From positions 22,691-86,690 of the forward strand of contig CADEGN010000003.1 of NCBI GenBank assembly GCA_902826865.1: a stretch of DNA of 64,000 bases, read 5' to 3'. Of this stretch, positions 23,378 to 32,316 are shown one piece after another. Numbering within the stretch: position 1 is the first letter of the stretch; every line of letters begins with the position of its first letter. The notes under the pieces are model-generated. The model made no database searches. It had not been told where the DNA came from and saw only the letters and a program-made list of their open reading frames with translations. Position numbers and translations under genes: made by a program. This DNA comes from an uncultured Myxococcales bacterium (lineage in GTDB: Bacteria > Myxococcota_A > Polyangia > Nannocystales > Nannocystaceae).

Positions 23378-25063
23378 GTGCTAGAGCGACTCTATAAGGA
23401 TCACATCGTCGCGCCACCGGGTTTTAGTCGCTGGCGGGTTCCCCCGGCTTCGATCGCGATCCACCTGTGCATCGGTTCGGTGTACGCGTGGAGCATTTTC
23501 AACGCGCCGCTCGTGCGACTCGACGGCGTCGTGGCGAGCTCCGCCGACGACTGGGCGCTCGACAGCGTTGTGTGGGTCTTCTCGGTCGCGATCGTGTTTC
23601 TCGGAATGACGGCCGCGGTCGCAGGACGGTGGCTCGAACGCGTCGGCCCACGAATGGTGGGCGTGGTTGCTGCGTGTTGCTGGGGTGGCGGCTTTGCCCT
23701 CGGGGGCCTCGGGATCGTCACGCGTCAACTCTGGCTGCTCTACCTCGGCTACGGCGTGCTCGGCGGTGCGGGGCTGGGGCTCGGCTACGTCTCGCCGGTC
23801 AGCACGCTGATCCGGTGGTTCCCTGATCGTCGTGGCATGGCCACAGGCATGGCGATCATGGGCTTCGGCGGCGGCGCGATGGTGGCGGTGCCGCTGCAGC
23901 AGCGGCTGCTCGCCAGCTTCTACCGCGCACCGGAGTACCTCGGCACCATCGACTCGGTCCGGCTCTTCACCGAGGGAGGGCGGCGGCTGGCCGAGTTCGG
24001 CGGTCGCATGCGCGAGGTCGTGGTCGTCGGCCCCGGCGACGTCGCTGGCCTAACGCTACCGGGCCCCGAGGGCGTCTACGTCGTTGGCACGGGCGATGCC
24101 GGCATCGCGGGTACGTTTTTCGTGTTGGGGATCGCCTACGCAATCATCATGCTCGTCGCGGCCTTTTCGTATCGCGTGCCAGCCGAGGGTTGGACGCCGC
24201 GCGGCTGGAGCCCGCCAGCCGCCGCGGATAGTAAGCGCAAGATGATCACGACGCACCACGTCGATATCGACGAGGCGCTGCGTACGCCGCAGTTCTATCT
24301 GATCTGGCTTGTGCTCTGCTTCAACGTCACCGCGGGGCTCGGGGTGCTCGGCGTGGCGAAGACCATGATGACCGATCTGTTCGGTCGCGCGCTGCCCGAG
24401 CTCGTTGACGGCGCGTTCGCAGCGACCTACGTGCTCATCATCAGCGTGTTCAACATGGTGGGTCGTTTCGGGTGGGCGAGCTTGTCCGATGTCATCGGGC
24501 GCAAGCGGGTCTATTCCATCTTCTTTGGGCTCGGCATCGTGCTCTACCTCTTCGTGCCGGTTTGTGCGGCGGGGGCCGGCGGCGGCCGCCCGCTGTTATG
24601 GCTGGTGGCGTTTTACGCCACTACCATGATCATCTTCACGATGTACGGCGGCGGGTTTGCGACGATTCCCGCCTACCTCGCGGATATCTTCGGCACGAAG
24701 TTCGTGGGTGGTATCCATGGCCGGACCCTGACAGCGTGGAGCGTCGCGGGCGTGCTCGGTCCATTCGTGCTGACAACGCTGCGCGCGCGGGCAGAGCTCG
24801 CCGCGATTCGCAATCTGGCTGCCACGGTCGATCCCGGTGCGTTTGTCGCAACCTTCGGAGTCGGCGTGGGCGAGCTCGACGCGTTGGTCGCGGCGAAGAC
24901 AGTGACCCTTGCCAAGCTGATGGCGATCGCTCCGGTGGGCACGCTCGACCCATCGATCACGCTCTACAACAGCACGATGTACGTGATGGCTGGGCTTCTG
25001 GCGGTTGCGCTCGTGGCGAATCTGGTGCTGCGACCGGTTGACGCAAAGCACCACATTGCGTGA
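23378..25063 (+). CDS. MFS transporter, oxalate/formate antiporter (OxlT)-like
   Basis: About 561 residues. Starts at GTG 23378 just before the first membrane helix (S-V-Y-A-W-S-I-F). About twelve hydrophobic helices follow, with the OxlT-family loop W-F-P-D-R-R-G-M-A-T-G after TM4 and a G-x-x-S-D-x-x-G-R-K-R loop in the second half. A soluble insertion of about 60 residues lies between helices near residue 200-250, and another between the last helices. The transported anion is not predictable. The open frame extends 82 codons upstream with Arg-rich sequence that does not look coding; no ribosome binding site decides the start. Confidence 0.8.
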   Translation: MLERLYKDHIVAPPGFSRWRVPPASIAIHLCIGSVYAWSIFNAPLVRLDGVVASSADDWALDSVVWVFSVAIVFLGMTAAVAGRWLERVGPRMVGVVAACCWGGGFALGGLGIVTRQLWLLYLGYGVLGGAGLGLGYVSPVSTLIRWFPDRRGMATGMAIMGFGGGAMVAVPLQQRLLASFYRAPEYLGTIDSVRLFTEGGRRLAEFGGRMREVVVVGPGDVAGLTLPGPEGVYVVGTGDAGIAGTFFVLGIAYAIIMLVAAFSYRVPAEGWTPRGWSPPAAADSKRKMITTHHVDIDEALRTPQFYLIWLVLCFNVTAGLGVLGVAKTMMTDLFGRALPELVDGAFAATYVLIISVFNMVGRFGWASLSDVIGRKRVYSIFFGLGIVLYLFVPVCAAGAGGGRPLLWLVAFYATTMIIFTMYGGGFATIPAYLADIFGTKFVGGIHGRTLTAWSVAGVLGPFVLTTLRARAELAAIRNLAATVDPGAFVATFGVGVGELDALVAAKTVTLAKLMAIAPVGTLDPSITLYNSTMYVMAGLLAVALVANLVLRPVDAKHHIA

Positions 25064-25157
25064 TCTGAGGGGCTCACCGAGCGGCGGTCCCTTGTTGGGG
25101 GGCGGCCCACAGGATGATCGCATCACAATAGGCGATGCCTGCGGCCAATCCGCTCGC

Positions 25158-25802
25158 ATGCGTATCCATCAAGTCGCCCGAGCGATTGTGCTCCTCGTCT
25201 TGGGCTGTCAATCGGAACCCACGGACCCCGCCGGGGTCCCCGGCACAACCTCCGACAACGCGACCACAGCTGATCCGAGTGTTGGGTCGTCCTTCGATCC
25301 CGTCAGTGCCAGTGCCGGGATCTCAGAGGGCGCAGGCGACGGTCCTGGTTCGGACGGCGGTGATGACGGGATCACGTCGTCGGTCGGTCCCGGCACGGGC
25401 ACGGGCGAAGATGGGGCGGCGACCGCGGGCAGCGGCCTCGCAACCGCGGGCAGTGATGGCTCGGCGGGCACGGTTGGCGGTGACTCCGCGACGGTCGGTA
25501 GCGAGGGCATTGGCGACAGTGGTGCCGCCGTTGACTGCATGTCACTGATGGATGAGGCGAGCTGCACGGACGCCGACTGTGAGTGGTTCGGCGACGCGAT
25601 GTTCGGTGTGTGCATCGGTGGATTTCCCGGTGGCACCGGCGGGCTTCCCGGTGGCACCGGCGGATTTCCCGGTGACACCGGTGGATTTCCCGGCGGCACC
25701 GGCGGCTTTGGTGACATTTGCGAGGGCTTCGACATGGCGATCTGCCAACAGATTCCGCTATGCACATGGAGCGAGGTGACGGACACCTGCGAAGGCGCCT
25801 GA
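25158..25802 (+). CDS. Small lipoprotein with GGFPGGT repeats and a Cys-rich domain
   Basis: About 214 residues. Signal peptide with an L-V-L-G-C lipobox, a 110-residue Gly/Ser/Thr/Asp linker, then a Cys module (C-x8-C-x4-C-x-W-x8-C) interrupted by four Gly-Gly-Phe-Pro-Gly-Gly-Thr repeats and closed by C-x7-C-x5-C-x-W-x7-C. The two Cys halves look like a duplicated motif of about 25 residues containing x-C-x-W. Function unknown; a surface structural or adhesive role is plausible. Confidence 0.75.
   Translation: MRIHQVARAIVLLVLGCQSEPTDPAGVPGTTSDNATTADPSVGSSFDPVSASAGISEGAGDGPGSDGGDDGITSSVGPGTGTGEDGAATAGSGLATAGSDGSAGTVGGDSATVGSEGIGDSGAAVDCMSLMDEASCTDADCEWFGDAMFGVCIGGFPGGTGGLPGGTGGFPGDTGGFPGGTGGFGDICEGFDMAICQQIPLCTWSEVTDTCEGA
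25617..25700 (+). repeat. Four 21-base repeats encoding Gly-Gly-Phe/Leu-Pro-Gly-Gly/Asp-Thr
   Basis: Four in-frame 21-base units, with only single-codon differences (one Leu for Phe, one Asp for Gly). Tandem coding repeat likely to vary in copy number. Confidence 0.93.
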
Positions 25803-25937
25803 TCGTGATCCCTGGGCCACCTTGAGCCACGGTGTGCGCGCGACCAAGCTGCAGGCCGTTGTTCCAACTGCGTCGCGCACCCGCAATGCACGTGACGCCC
25901 AGGCGCACGCTCGGCATTGATGCGGTATGGTACGGCC

Positions 25938-26486
25938 ATGCCGCGAGGCGGTGATCGAGGTCCATCGGGACGCGCTTGGCGGCGCCCACAAACCACCGCG
26001 TTGGTGCCCGGCCTGCGCAGGCTCGCCGTCGGACTGGTGCTCTGCTTCGTTTGTTCGTGCAACGGGGATGGCACGAGTCGGGTCCCAAGCGGACCGAAGC
26101 AGCCCCAGGAAGCGGGCGAACAAACCCTGCCGGTCGGCAATCCTGCCCGTGGATACGAGGCGCAGCCCGACTACGATGCGCAGGCGGCCGAGTTGCGCGT
26201 CCGCGTTGCGCCGCGCTTGCCCGATCCGCTGCCGCCGGTGCACGAGGCGTGCACGCAGATGTTCGACGCGGCTGCCGCTTACTACGGTCGGAGCGAGCCG
26301 AAGGCGGAGTCTCCGGTGAAGGCGCTGGCGGCCAGCCACGCGGCGGACCTGGCTGCCTGCGAGCGCGAGACGTCGCCGGCCGCAGCGCGTTGCGTGGCGT
26401 TGCTGGTGGCCGAGGACGTCGGCGAACTGCCGTGGTTGCTCGACCAGTGCTCGCGTGCGTTTCCCTTGGCTGCGGGCCCCGGGTAA
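25938..26486 (+). CDS. Hypothetical lipoprotein
   Basis: About 182 residues. A long basic N-terminus leads into a hydrophobic segment ending in C-F-V-C-S-C, a plausible lipobox. The mature part is Ala/Pro/Glu-rich and mainly helical, with three further Cys residues (near C-T-Q-M-F, A-A-C-E-R and A-R-C-V-A, plus Q-C-S-R). No family recognised. It starts 136 bases after the repeat lipoprotein and is followed by the CapA-like gene. Confidence 0.55.
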   Translation: MPRGGDRGPSGRAWRRPQTTALVPGLRRLAVGLVLCFVCSCNGDGTSRVPSGPKQPQEAGEQTLPVGNPARGYEAQPDYDAQAAELRVRVAPRLPDPLPPVHEACTQMFDAAAAYYGRSEPKAESPVKALAASHAADLAACERETSPAAARCVALLVAEDVGELPWLLDQCSRAFPLAAGPG

Positions 26487-26572
26487 GAGGGAAGGCGCGA
26501 GAACAGCAGGACAGCCCCGCTTTCGTCCCGATTTCGCCGGCAGGGCGGAGGTCGGCTACCCTCCGTTCGCCG

Positions 26573-27775
26573 ATGACGCGTTCGCGACGCTTCATGCTCG
26601 TGGGTGGACTTGCGCTGGTGGCTTGCTCACCGCGCGCCGCGGACATCAGCGCGACGGTGAGCGGTGCCCCACCGCGCGACGCCGGCACGATCTCGCCGCC
26701 GGCTGCACGTGCGCCGGCGGTTGTGGCTGCCCCCGTTGCCGCGCCGTCCGAGGGTGCCTCCGCGCCGCCACCGTCACCGTCGCGCGCCCGTACGCTCGAG
26801 CTCACCTTCGTCGGGGATGTGATCTTCGGCCGATACCGCGGATCCGGTTTTGATCCGATCCCCGAGGGTGACTTTCCCGTGTTCGGCGAAATCGCAGACA
26901 TGCTCGCCTCGGACGTTCTCGTCGGCAACCTCGAGACGCCGATCGTCCGCGATCTACCGCTCGCGAGCCCGATCGGCTCCCGCTATCGATTCGGCGCGTC
27001 GCCCGAGCTCGCCAGGCATTTGCGCGACGGCGGCTTTTCGGTGATGAGCCTGGCGAACAATCACTGGTACGACCAACGCATCGCGGGTGTCGCGCAATCG
27101 CCGGAGATCCTTCGCGAGCTAGGTGTGATGCCGATCGGAGCTGCGGTGCGTGAGCCGCCGGTGTTTCGTGTGGAGACGTTCGAGAAGGCCGGCTGGAAGA
27201 TCGGCTTCATCGCGATCACGACCCGAACCAACGCGCCGGTGCGCGAAGGTGGACCGATCCTTCCTTACCTACCCACCGACGAGATCAAAAAGACGATTGC
27301 TCCCGTGATCACGGACGCCCGCGGAACCCACGATATCGTGGTGGTGGTTGTCCACTGGGGAGAGGAGTACGCCGAGGCACCGAACTACGCGCAGGTCTCC
27401 GCTGCGCACGCCATGATCGATGCGGGGGCTGATCTCGTGATCGGTCACCATCCGCACGTGCTCCAGGCCATCGAACGTTACGGCCAAGGGGTCGTCGCCT
27501 ACTCCCTCGGCAACTTCTTGTTTGAGAACACCCACGATATCCCGCGGCTCACCGGTGTGCTGCGCGTTCGCGCCCGTGCTGAGGGGCGCTGCCTCGAGCG
27601 CGTGGTGTTTCACCCGGCGTACATCAAACGGCTTCCGGTCCAACACCCGGTCCCGGCGACCGGCGGCCTCGGCAAGCGTGTGCGCCAGCGAGTGATCGAT
27701 CAGGCATCGCGATTCGACACCTCGTTCAGCGTCGAGGGTGAGGAGCTTGTCCTCACGGCTCCAGGTTGTCCGTGA
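26573..27775 (+). CDS. CapA/PgsA-family (poly-gamma-glutamate/capsule) phosphoesterase-like lipoprotein
   Basis: About 400 residues. L-V-A-C lipobox near residue 18, a Pro/Ala linker, then the CapA metallophosphoesterase-like fold: F-V-G-D-V-I-F-G-R, G-N-L-E-T-P, S-L-A-N-N-H, V-V-V-V-H-W-G-E-E-Y and G-H-H-P-H-V-L-Q-A-I, ending with Y-S-L-G-N-F-L-F. The set of Asp, Asn, His residues for metal binding is complete. CapA proteins act on poly-gamma-glutamate capsules or related polymers; no pgsB/C neighbours are present, so the substrate is open. The frame runs upstream but this ATG gives the signal peptide. Confidence 0.85.
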   Translation: MTRSRRFMLVGGLALVACSPRAADISATVSGAPPRDAGTISPPAARAPAVVAAPVAAPSEGASAPPPSPSRARTLELTFVGDVIFGRYRGSGFDPIPEGDFPVFGEIADMLASDVLVGNLETPIVRDLPLASPIGSRYRFGASPELARHLRDGGFSVMSLANNHWYDQRIAGVAQSPEILRELGVMPIGAAVREPPVFRVETFEKAGWKIGFIAITTRTNAPVREGGPILPYLPTDEIKKTIAPVITDARGTHDIVVVVVHWGEEYAEAPNYAQVSAAHAMIDAGADLVIGHHPHVLQAIERYGQGVVAYSLGNFLFENTHDIPRLTGVLRVRARAEGRCLERVVFHPAYIKRLPVQHPVPATGGLGKRVRQRVIDQASRFDTSFSVEGEELVLTAPGCP

Positions 27776-27882
27776 GCGCGCACGCGGATCGCGTTTTGCG
27801 CGTACCCAATCTGTGAGCAGGACCCCGCGATGATCTCCGGCGAGGGTTGGAGCCGGCGTCCGCAGCTCGGTCCTATCGCCGC

Positions 27883-28605
27883 ATGAAACGACCACGTCTC
27901 CTGCTGCTCGCCGCGTTCGCCGCCGGATGCTCTCAACACGCCTCGCCGGTGGAATTTCGCATCGATCCTGTCTGCGTCGATGACGCTTCCGCACCTGACG
28001 CCGAATGGACCTGCGACGAGGCGCTGGTGATCGATTGCAATGATGGCGCCGTGCCGGATGAGATCTACGTCGAGGTCGGTGCGGGGGCCTGCGGAGGCCT
28101 CGATCTCCAGCCGGTTGATCCGCCCAGCGAGATTGGTGAGCACGACATCGTCGTAGTCGACGGCAACTCAGGGCAGGCGGTGTGCGAGACGACCCTGACG
28201 ATCACCGATACCGTCGCGCCAGTGTTCACGACCGTGGATGTCCCGCTATGGCCGCCCAACCACAAGATGCACACGGTCGACGTTATCGAAGACTGCATCG
28301 ATTCGATCGATGAGTGCGACCCGGATTGGACCGCGGCGATCGACTTCGTCGCTGGCGACGAGCCCGACGACGACCGGGGCGATGGTCACACGTCTGCGGA
28401 CGCGAAGTTGATATCGGCGACCGCGGCCAGCCTACGGGCCGAGCGCCAGGGCGGTGGTGACGGTCGCGTTTACACCATCGGTTTCACGGTCACCGACGGA
28501 TCGGGCAACGCGACCCCAGGAACGTGCCGGGTGCTTGTGGTTCACGATCAAGGCAAGGCGGAGGCCAGCGACGACGGCGAGGCTTGGCGCATCGAGCCGT
28601 CGTGA
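27883..28605 (+). CDS. Secreted lipoprotein with HYR/Ig-like domain
   Basis: About 240 residues. Lipobox A-A-G-C near residue 16. The mature protein has several Cys residues and the W-P-P-N-H-K-M-H-T-V motif with I-T-D-T-V-A-P before it and T-D-G-S-G-N-A-T near the end, typical of HYR-like immunoglobulin-fold modules in secreted bacterial proteins. Probable surface binding or structural role. Confidence 0.7.
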   Translation: MKRPRLLLLAAFAAGCSQHASPVEFRIDPVCVDDASAPDAEWTCDEALVIDCNDGAVPDEIYVEVGAGACGGLDLQPVDPPSEIGEHDIVVVDGNSGQAVCETTLTITDTVAPVFTTVDVPLWPPNHKMHTVDVIEDCIDSIDECDPDWTAAIDFVAGDEPDDDRGDGHTSADAKLISATAASLRAERQGGGDGRVYTIGFTVTDGSGNATPGTCRVLVVHDQGKAEASDDGEAWRIEPS

Positions 28606-28669
28606 AGGTACCCCGGCGGTGTTTCGCGGCTGAACTGGACGAGAAGTCAGCTGCGACGACTACTCGTGG

Positions 28670-30052
28670 ATGACAGCAAGAAATCGCCCACGACCGCGCG
28701 CCATCGCCGGGGCCCCGACCGCGCTCCTTGTAGTGGCCCACACGATTGCGGCCTGCGGAGGCCCAGCGAAGCCGACCCTCTCCTCGACGGAGGACGAGGG
28801 AGGCATGGGGCCAGCGGCGACGAGTAGCTCCGAGAGCACGGCAGGTCCCGGCGGCGACATCGGATCCGCTACTGAGATGACAACCGCGCAGATAACAACG
28901 GGCGGCGCAGAAGGCTCCGGTGGAGGCACGAGCGCAGACTCGACGGGGGGCGAGGGCAGTGATTGTGCGCCGTATCCCGGACCGCTGCGGTCAGGCAGCA
29001 CGTTCTACGTGGCGACCGACGGATCCGACACACGCTCGTGTGACGAGGCGATGGATCGGGGCACGCCACGCGGCACGATCTCAGGGATGGGCGAGTGCGT
29101 CGCCCCCGGTGACACCGTCGTCGTGCTTCCGGGGATCTACAATGAGGCCGTCCGTACGACGACGGACGGAGCCGAAGGCGCGCCGATTCGCTACCTGTCG
29201 GAGCAGAAGTGGGGAGCGCAAATCGCAGGCGTGCCCGAATACACGCTCGCCGTGTGGTGGCTGGAGGCCGACTACATCGAGATCATCGGCTTCGAGGTGA
29301 CCGGCAACGGGAGCGTTGGCGTGTCTATGCGCGGATCGTACGGCCTGGCCGCGGAGAATCACGTGCACCACATCCAATCGCCGACATGTTCGGACAACGT
29401 AAATTCCGGCCTCAACGGCGGCCCACCTGGCGCCGATTTCAACAGCGCCGTGCGCAACGTTGTCCACGATATCGCCAACAACTGCCCCGAAGAGAGCGCA
29501 TACGCGTTCTATTGGGGATACCGTGGCGGAACGATCGCCAACAACATCGCCTACCGCACCATGGGATACGGGATTCATCTTTGGCACCATCCGGTCGGCA
29601 CGCAGGTGTTGCACAACCTGGTATTCGCGGTCGACGGTCATGGCATGGTCTTCGGGGGTCAGGGAGACGAGGGCGACGCGGAGGACCTCTTGATCGCGAA
29701 CAACATCATCTACGGGAACAATTTCGGCATCCGCATCATGGGCAACCAGGGAGCCGGCAATGTCGTGCGGGACAATATCTTCTTCGCCAACACCGGTCCG
29801 TCCATCGGATCCATGATTGACCACGACACCTTGATCGAGAATGTCATGGAGGTAGATCCGTTGCTCGTGGACTATCAGGCCGATGGTTCGGGCGACTACC
29901 GTCTCCAGGCGGGCTCTCCGGCGATCGACAGCGGGGTCGTCGACATCACCCCGCTTGTGGAGATCAACGTCGACCACGATGGCGGACCGCGCCTGCTGGG
30001 CGCGGGTCCGGACATCGGTCCCTACGAGTTTGGCGCGAATTGCCGCGACTAG
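28670..30052 (+). CDS. Right-handed beta-helix lipoprotein
   Basis: 460 residues. Signal peptide with an I-A-A-C lipobox and Ser/Thr/Gly linker. From about residue 105 the sequence S-G-S-T-F-Y-V-A-T-D-G-S-D and V-V-L-P-G-I-Y-N-E begin a DUF1565-type beta-helix. Repeated N-N-I-A-Y, H-N-L-V-F, N-N-I-I-Y, D-N-I-F-F coils follow. The C-terminal L-Q-A-G-S-P-A-I-D-S-G and D-I-G-P-Y-E are the usual closing motif. Polysaccharide lyase or adhesin-like; no catalytic residues can be named. Confidence 0.82.
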   Translation: MTARNRPRPRAIAGAPTALLVVAHTIAACGGPAKPTLSSTEDEGGMGPAATSSSESTAGPGGDIGSATEMTTAQITTGGAEGSGGGTSADSTGGEGSDCAPYPGPLRSGSTFYVATDGSDTRSCDEAMDRGTPRGTISGMGECVAPGDTVVVLPGIYNEAVRTTTDGAEGAPIRYLSEQKWGAQIAGVPEYTLAVWWLEADYIEIIGFEVTGNGSVGVSMRGSYGLAAENHVHHIQSPTCSDNVNSGLNGGPPGADFNSAVRNVVHDIANNCPEESAYAFYWGYRGGTIANNIAYRTMGYGIHLWHHPVGTQVLHNLVFAVDGHGMVFGGQGDEGDAEDLLIANNIIYGNNFGIRIMGNQGAGNVVRDNIFFANTGPSIGSMIDHDTLIENVMEVDPLLVDYQADGSGDYRLQAGSPAIDSGVVDITPLVEINVDHDGGPRLLGAGPDIGPYEFGANCRD

Positions 30053-30101
30053 GGTGTCACTGCTGCCGTTCTCAAAGCGGCCGAAAGCGTGCACAGGCTC
30101 G

Positions 30102-31106
30102 TTAGCTCGAAGCGCTAGCGAGCAGATCGGCCACCATGGTGAGCGCAGGCCTGAGTTCCGTGGCGGCCTTGATCCCTTCGAAGGACCGCGCTAGCTCGGC
30201 CTGGGTTGGACCAGCATAGCGGAGCCACTGCTTGAGCTTGCCCAGGGCGCCGTGCTCGCTGACTCCGCGTGCGCGCAGCTTGGCCGCGTAGTCGCTGACG
30301 AGTGCGGCGAACCATCGACCGTCGAATCCAGGCGCGGGCCCGCGGACCCGCTGAAAGAGCCGCGGGTCGCCCATAGCTCCGCGTCCGATCATGAACGCGT
30401 CGCAGCCGCTCGCCGCCCGACAGGCCGCGATGTCGTCGACGGTCCGTAAATCGCCGTTGGCCACCACTGGAATCGTCACGGCGTGGCGAGCCCGGCCAAT
30501 CGCGTGCCAGTCGACAGGGGGGCGATAGAGTTGCGTCCGCGTGCGCGCGTGGATCGTCAGCCACGCTGCGCCGCCGGCCTCGGCAGCGCGCGCGATGTCC
30601 ACGATGCCCGCGGGAGAATCCCATCCGAGCCGCACCTTGGCGCTCACGTGCACCGCTTCCCCGACGGCCGCCCGCACAGCGGCGACCACCGCCTCGATCC
30701 GGCAGGGCGTCCGAAGCAAGCTCGCCCCACCATCGTGGTTATTGACGGTGCGCGCGGGACACCCGAAGTTGATGTCGATCACGCGGGCCCCCAGGTCGGC
30801 GATCGTAGCTGCGGTAGCGGCCATCGCCGCGGGCGCGCTGCCGAGGATCTGTACGGCCACGCGCACGCCTGCCCGCGTGCGGGCGCCGTTGGCCAACTCG
30901 GGTACCTCCCGCAGTAGCACGTGGGCGGGAACCGCCGTGCCAGTCACGCGCACGAACTCGGACACGCACAGATCGATTTCGCTCGCCCCGCCATCGATGT
31001 CGGTCATCACCTCGCGCCAGACCGAACACGTTATCCCATCCATCGGCGCCAGCAGCAGGACCAGATCACGCGATCGCGTGGCGTCGATCGGCAACTGTCC
31101 ACCCAT
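30102..31106 (-). CDS. dusC: tRNA-dihydrouridine synthase (DusC-like)
   Basis: About 334 residues. FMN-binding TIM barrel with L-A-P-M-D-G at the N-terminus, V-Q-I-L-G, the signature D-I-N-F-G-C-P-A-R-T-V-N (Cys as catalytic acid), S-A-K-V-R-L-G-W, I-H-A-R-T-R, V-V-A-N-G-D and M-I-G-R-G-A-M-G-D-P. The order and N-terminal features fit the DusC group that reduces a uridine of tRNA. ATG 31106 follows the upstream stop by two bases; a GTG at 31112 overlapping that stop (GTGA) is an equal alternative. Confidence 0.9.
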   Translation of the reverse strand: MGGQLPIDATRSRDLVLLLAPMDGITCSVWREVMTDIDGGASEIDLCVSEFVRVTGTAVPAHVLLREVPELANGARTRAGVRVAVQILGSAPAAMAATAATIADLGARVIDINFGCPARTVNNHDGGASLLRTPCRIEAVVAAVRAAVGEAVHVSAKVRLGWDSPAGIVDIARAAEAGGAAWLTIHARTRTQLYRPPVDWHAIGRARHAVTIPVVANGDLRTVDDIAACRAASGCDAFMIGRGAMGDPRLFQRVRGPAPGFDGRWFAALVSDYAAKLRARGVSEHGALGKLKQWLRYAGPTQAELARSFEGIKAATELRPALTMVADLLASASS

Positions 31107-31108
31107 GA

Positions 31109-31435
31109 TCACTTCTCCGTGTCGAGGTCGAGGTCGAGCTGCTTGTCGAGCGCTGCAGACCAGGGGACCAGCATGAACTCGTAAACTCGCTCCTTTCGGC
31201 TAGCCCCGCTCGGATCGCGCCGGTTGACCACGCGGCACAGGAAGCCGCACGGCGTGAGCCGGCGACGGCTGAGCAGGGCCCAAATTTCTTGTTCGACCGA
31301 ACTGGCCGCAAACCCGTCACCGGCCAGGGCGTCAACGATCGCGCCCATCGAGATGCCGCTCGGGCCGGCTTGCTCGGCGAGGTCGAGTACAGCCGCCGTG
31401 ATCGGTGAGGCGGGCGCGGGGGCAGGGTTCGTCAT
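31109..31435 (-). CDS. Small winged-helix-like protein, function unknown
   Basis: About 108 residues, starting at ATG 31435. A predicted helix-turn-helix-wing lies at about residues 10-75 (A-A-V-L-D-L-A-E...I-V-D-A-L...S-S-V-E-Q-E-I-W-A-L-L-S-R-R-R-L). The C-terminus is acidic. Directly upstream of and probably co-translated with dusC. No family recognised; DNA-binding is only suggested. Confidence 0.55.
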   Translation of the reverse strand: MTNPAPAPASPITAAVLDLAEQAGPSGISMGAIVDALAGDGFAASSVEQEIWALLSRRRLTPCGFLCRVVNRRDPSGASRKERVYEFMLVPWSAALDKQLDLDLDTEK

Positions 31436-31448
31436 CCGGGGCCAGGCC

Positions 31449-32234
31449 TCAAGGATGGTAGTCGAGATCATTGGTGATGATCACCGACGAGAGCATTGCC
31501 GCCGTGGGCGGTAGTTCGGTTGCATCACCGGCTTCGGCGTTGCGGAACTCGAGGGTATGCTGGCCAGCCGCGAAGTCGAACACCGCCATGCTGTCGTCGC
31601 TGCAGTCGGGTCCGTGGGTGGAGATTGCCTGCCAGGACCAGGGCGTAGCCACCGTATCGCAGCCGTAGTCCCAGTTGACTTCCGAACCTGAGCCATCGAC
31701 CTCGACGTAATACGAATCGGCGAACTCGCCCGGCAAAAGGTCAAACGGGCCGGGTTCGCCGTCGTAGACCTGGACCCAAATCGCGTACTCATCTGCACAA
31801 TCGGCCGCAAACGTGAACGAGATCGTGCCCGACTCGGCGATCTCCGAGTACGCGACGGTACCGAAGATCTGCATCGGCGGAACGACCACTCCTTGGTCGG
31901 CCGTTTGCTGGAGCATCACGGTGGGTGGCGAGTCGCAGGGGTCGACCGCAGCGGTCGTGCCCGCGTCGTCCCCCGCCGACGTAGCCGCTGCTGAGGTCCC
32001 GTCCCCAGCGGCACTCGTCGTTGTGTTGACACCGGTGTCGACGTCCGGCGCGTCGGTGGTCGAGTTTGCTGCGTCCGACGCGGTGTCGGTGGCAGCGTTC
32101 GATGGGCCCGCGCTGGCAGTGTCGTCGGAACCACCCGTCGACCCGAGCTGCGCGCTGCCGCCACTACCGCCCGTGCCAGCAAATGTGCACGCTGTCACCA
32201 TCACGAGCGCAAGAGCGGCGGGGCGGGTGATCAT
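31449..32234 (-). CDS. Thr/Ser-rich lipoprotein with carbohydrate-binding-like C-terminal domain
   Basis: 261 residues. Lipobox V-T-A-C at residue 16, an 80-residue Thr/Ser/Ala/Asp linker, then a beta-rich domain of about 150 residues with W-V-Q-V-Y-D-G, Y-Y-V-E-V-D-G-S and H-T-L-E-F-R-N-A-E-A-G near the end. This arrangement resembles ligand-binding jelly-roll modules of surface proteins. It ends 13 bases upstream of the start of the wHTH gene. Confidence 0.7.
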   Translation of the reverse strand: MITRPAALALVMVTACTFAGTGGSGGSAQLGSTGGSDDTASAGPSNAATDTASDAANSTTDAPDVDTGVNTTTSAAGDGTSAAATSAGDDAGTTAAVDPCDSPPTVMLQQTADQGVVVPPMQIFGTVAYSEIAESGTISFTFAADCADEYAIWVQVYDGEPGPFDLLPGEFADSYYVEVDGSGSEVNWDYGCDTVATPWSWQAISTHGPDCSDDSMAVFDFAAGQHTLEFRNAEAGDATELPPTAAMLSSVIITNDLDYHP

Positions 32235-32316
32235 CGGCGTCGGGAGCAGACCAGCTTATCACAGGCCCACTCCGTCGTCGGAGGAGCGAATGGTGAAACT
32301 GCGCGGGCTGCTAGGA

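Noticed and set aside
25372..26928. 518-codon minus-strand open frame
   Set aside because: Spans three real plus-strand genes and has Arg/Pro/Ser-rich non-protein-like composition.
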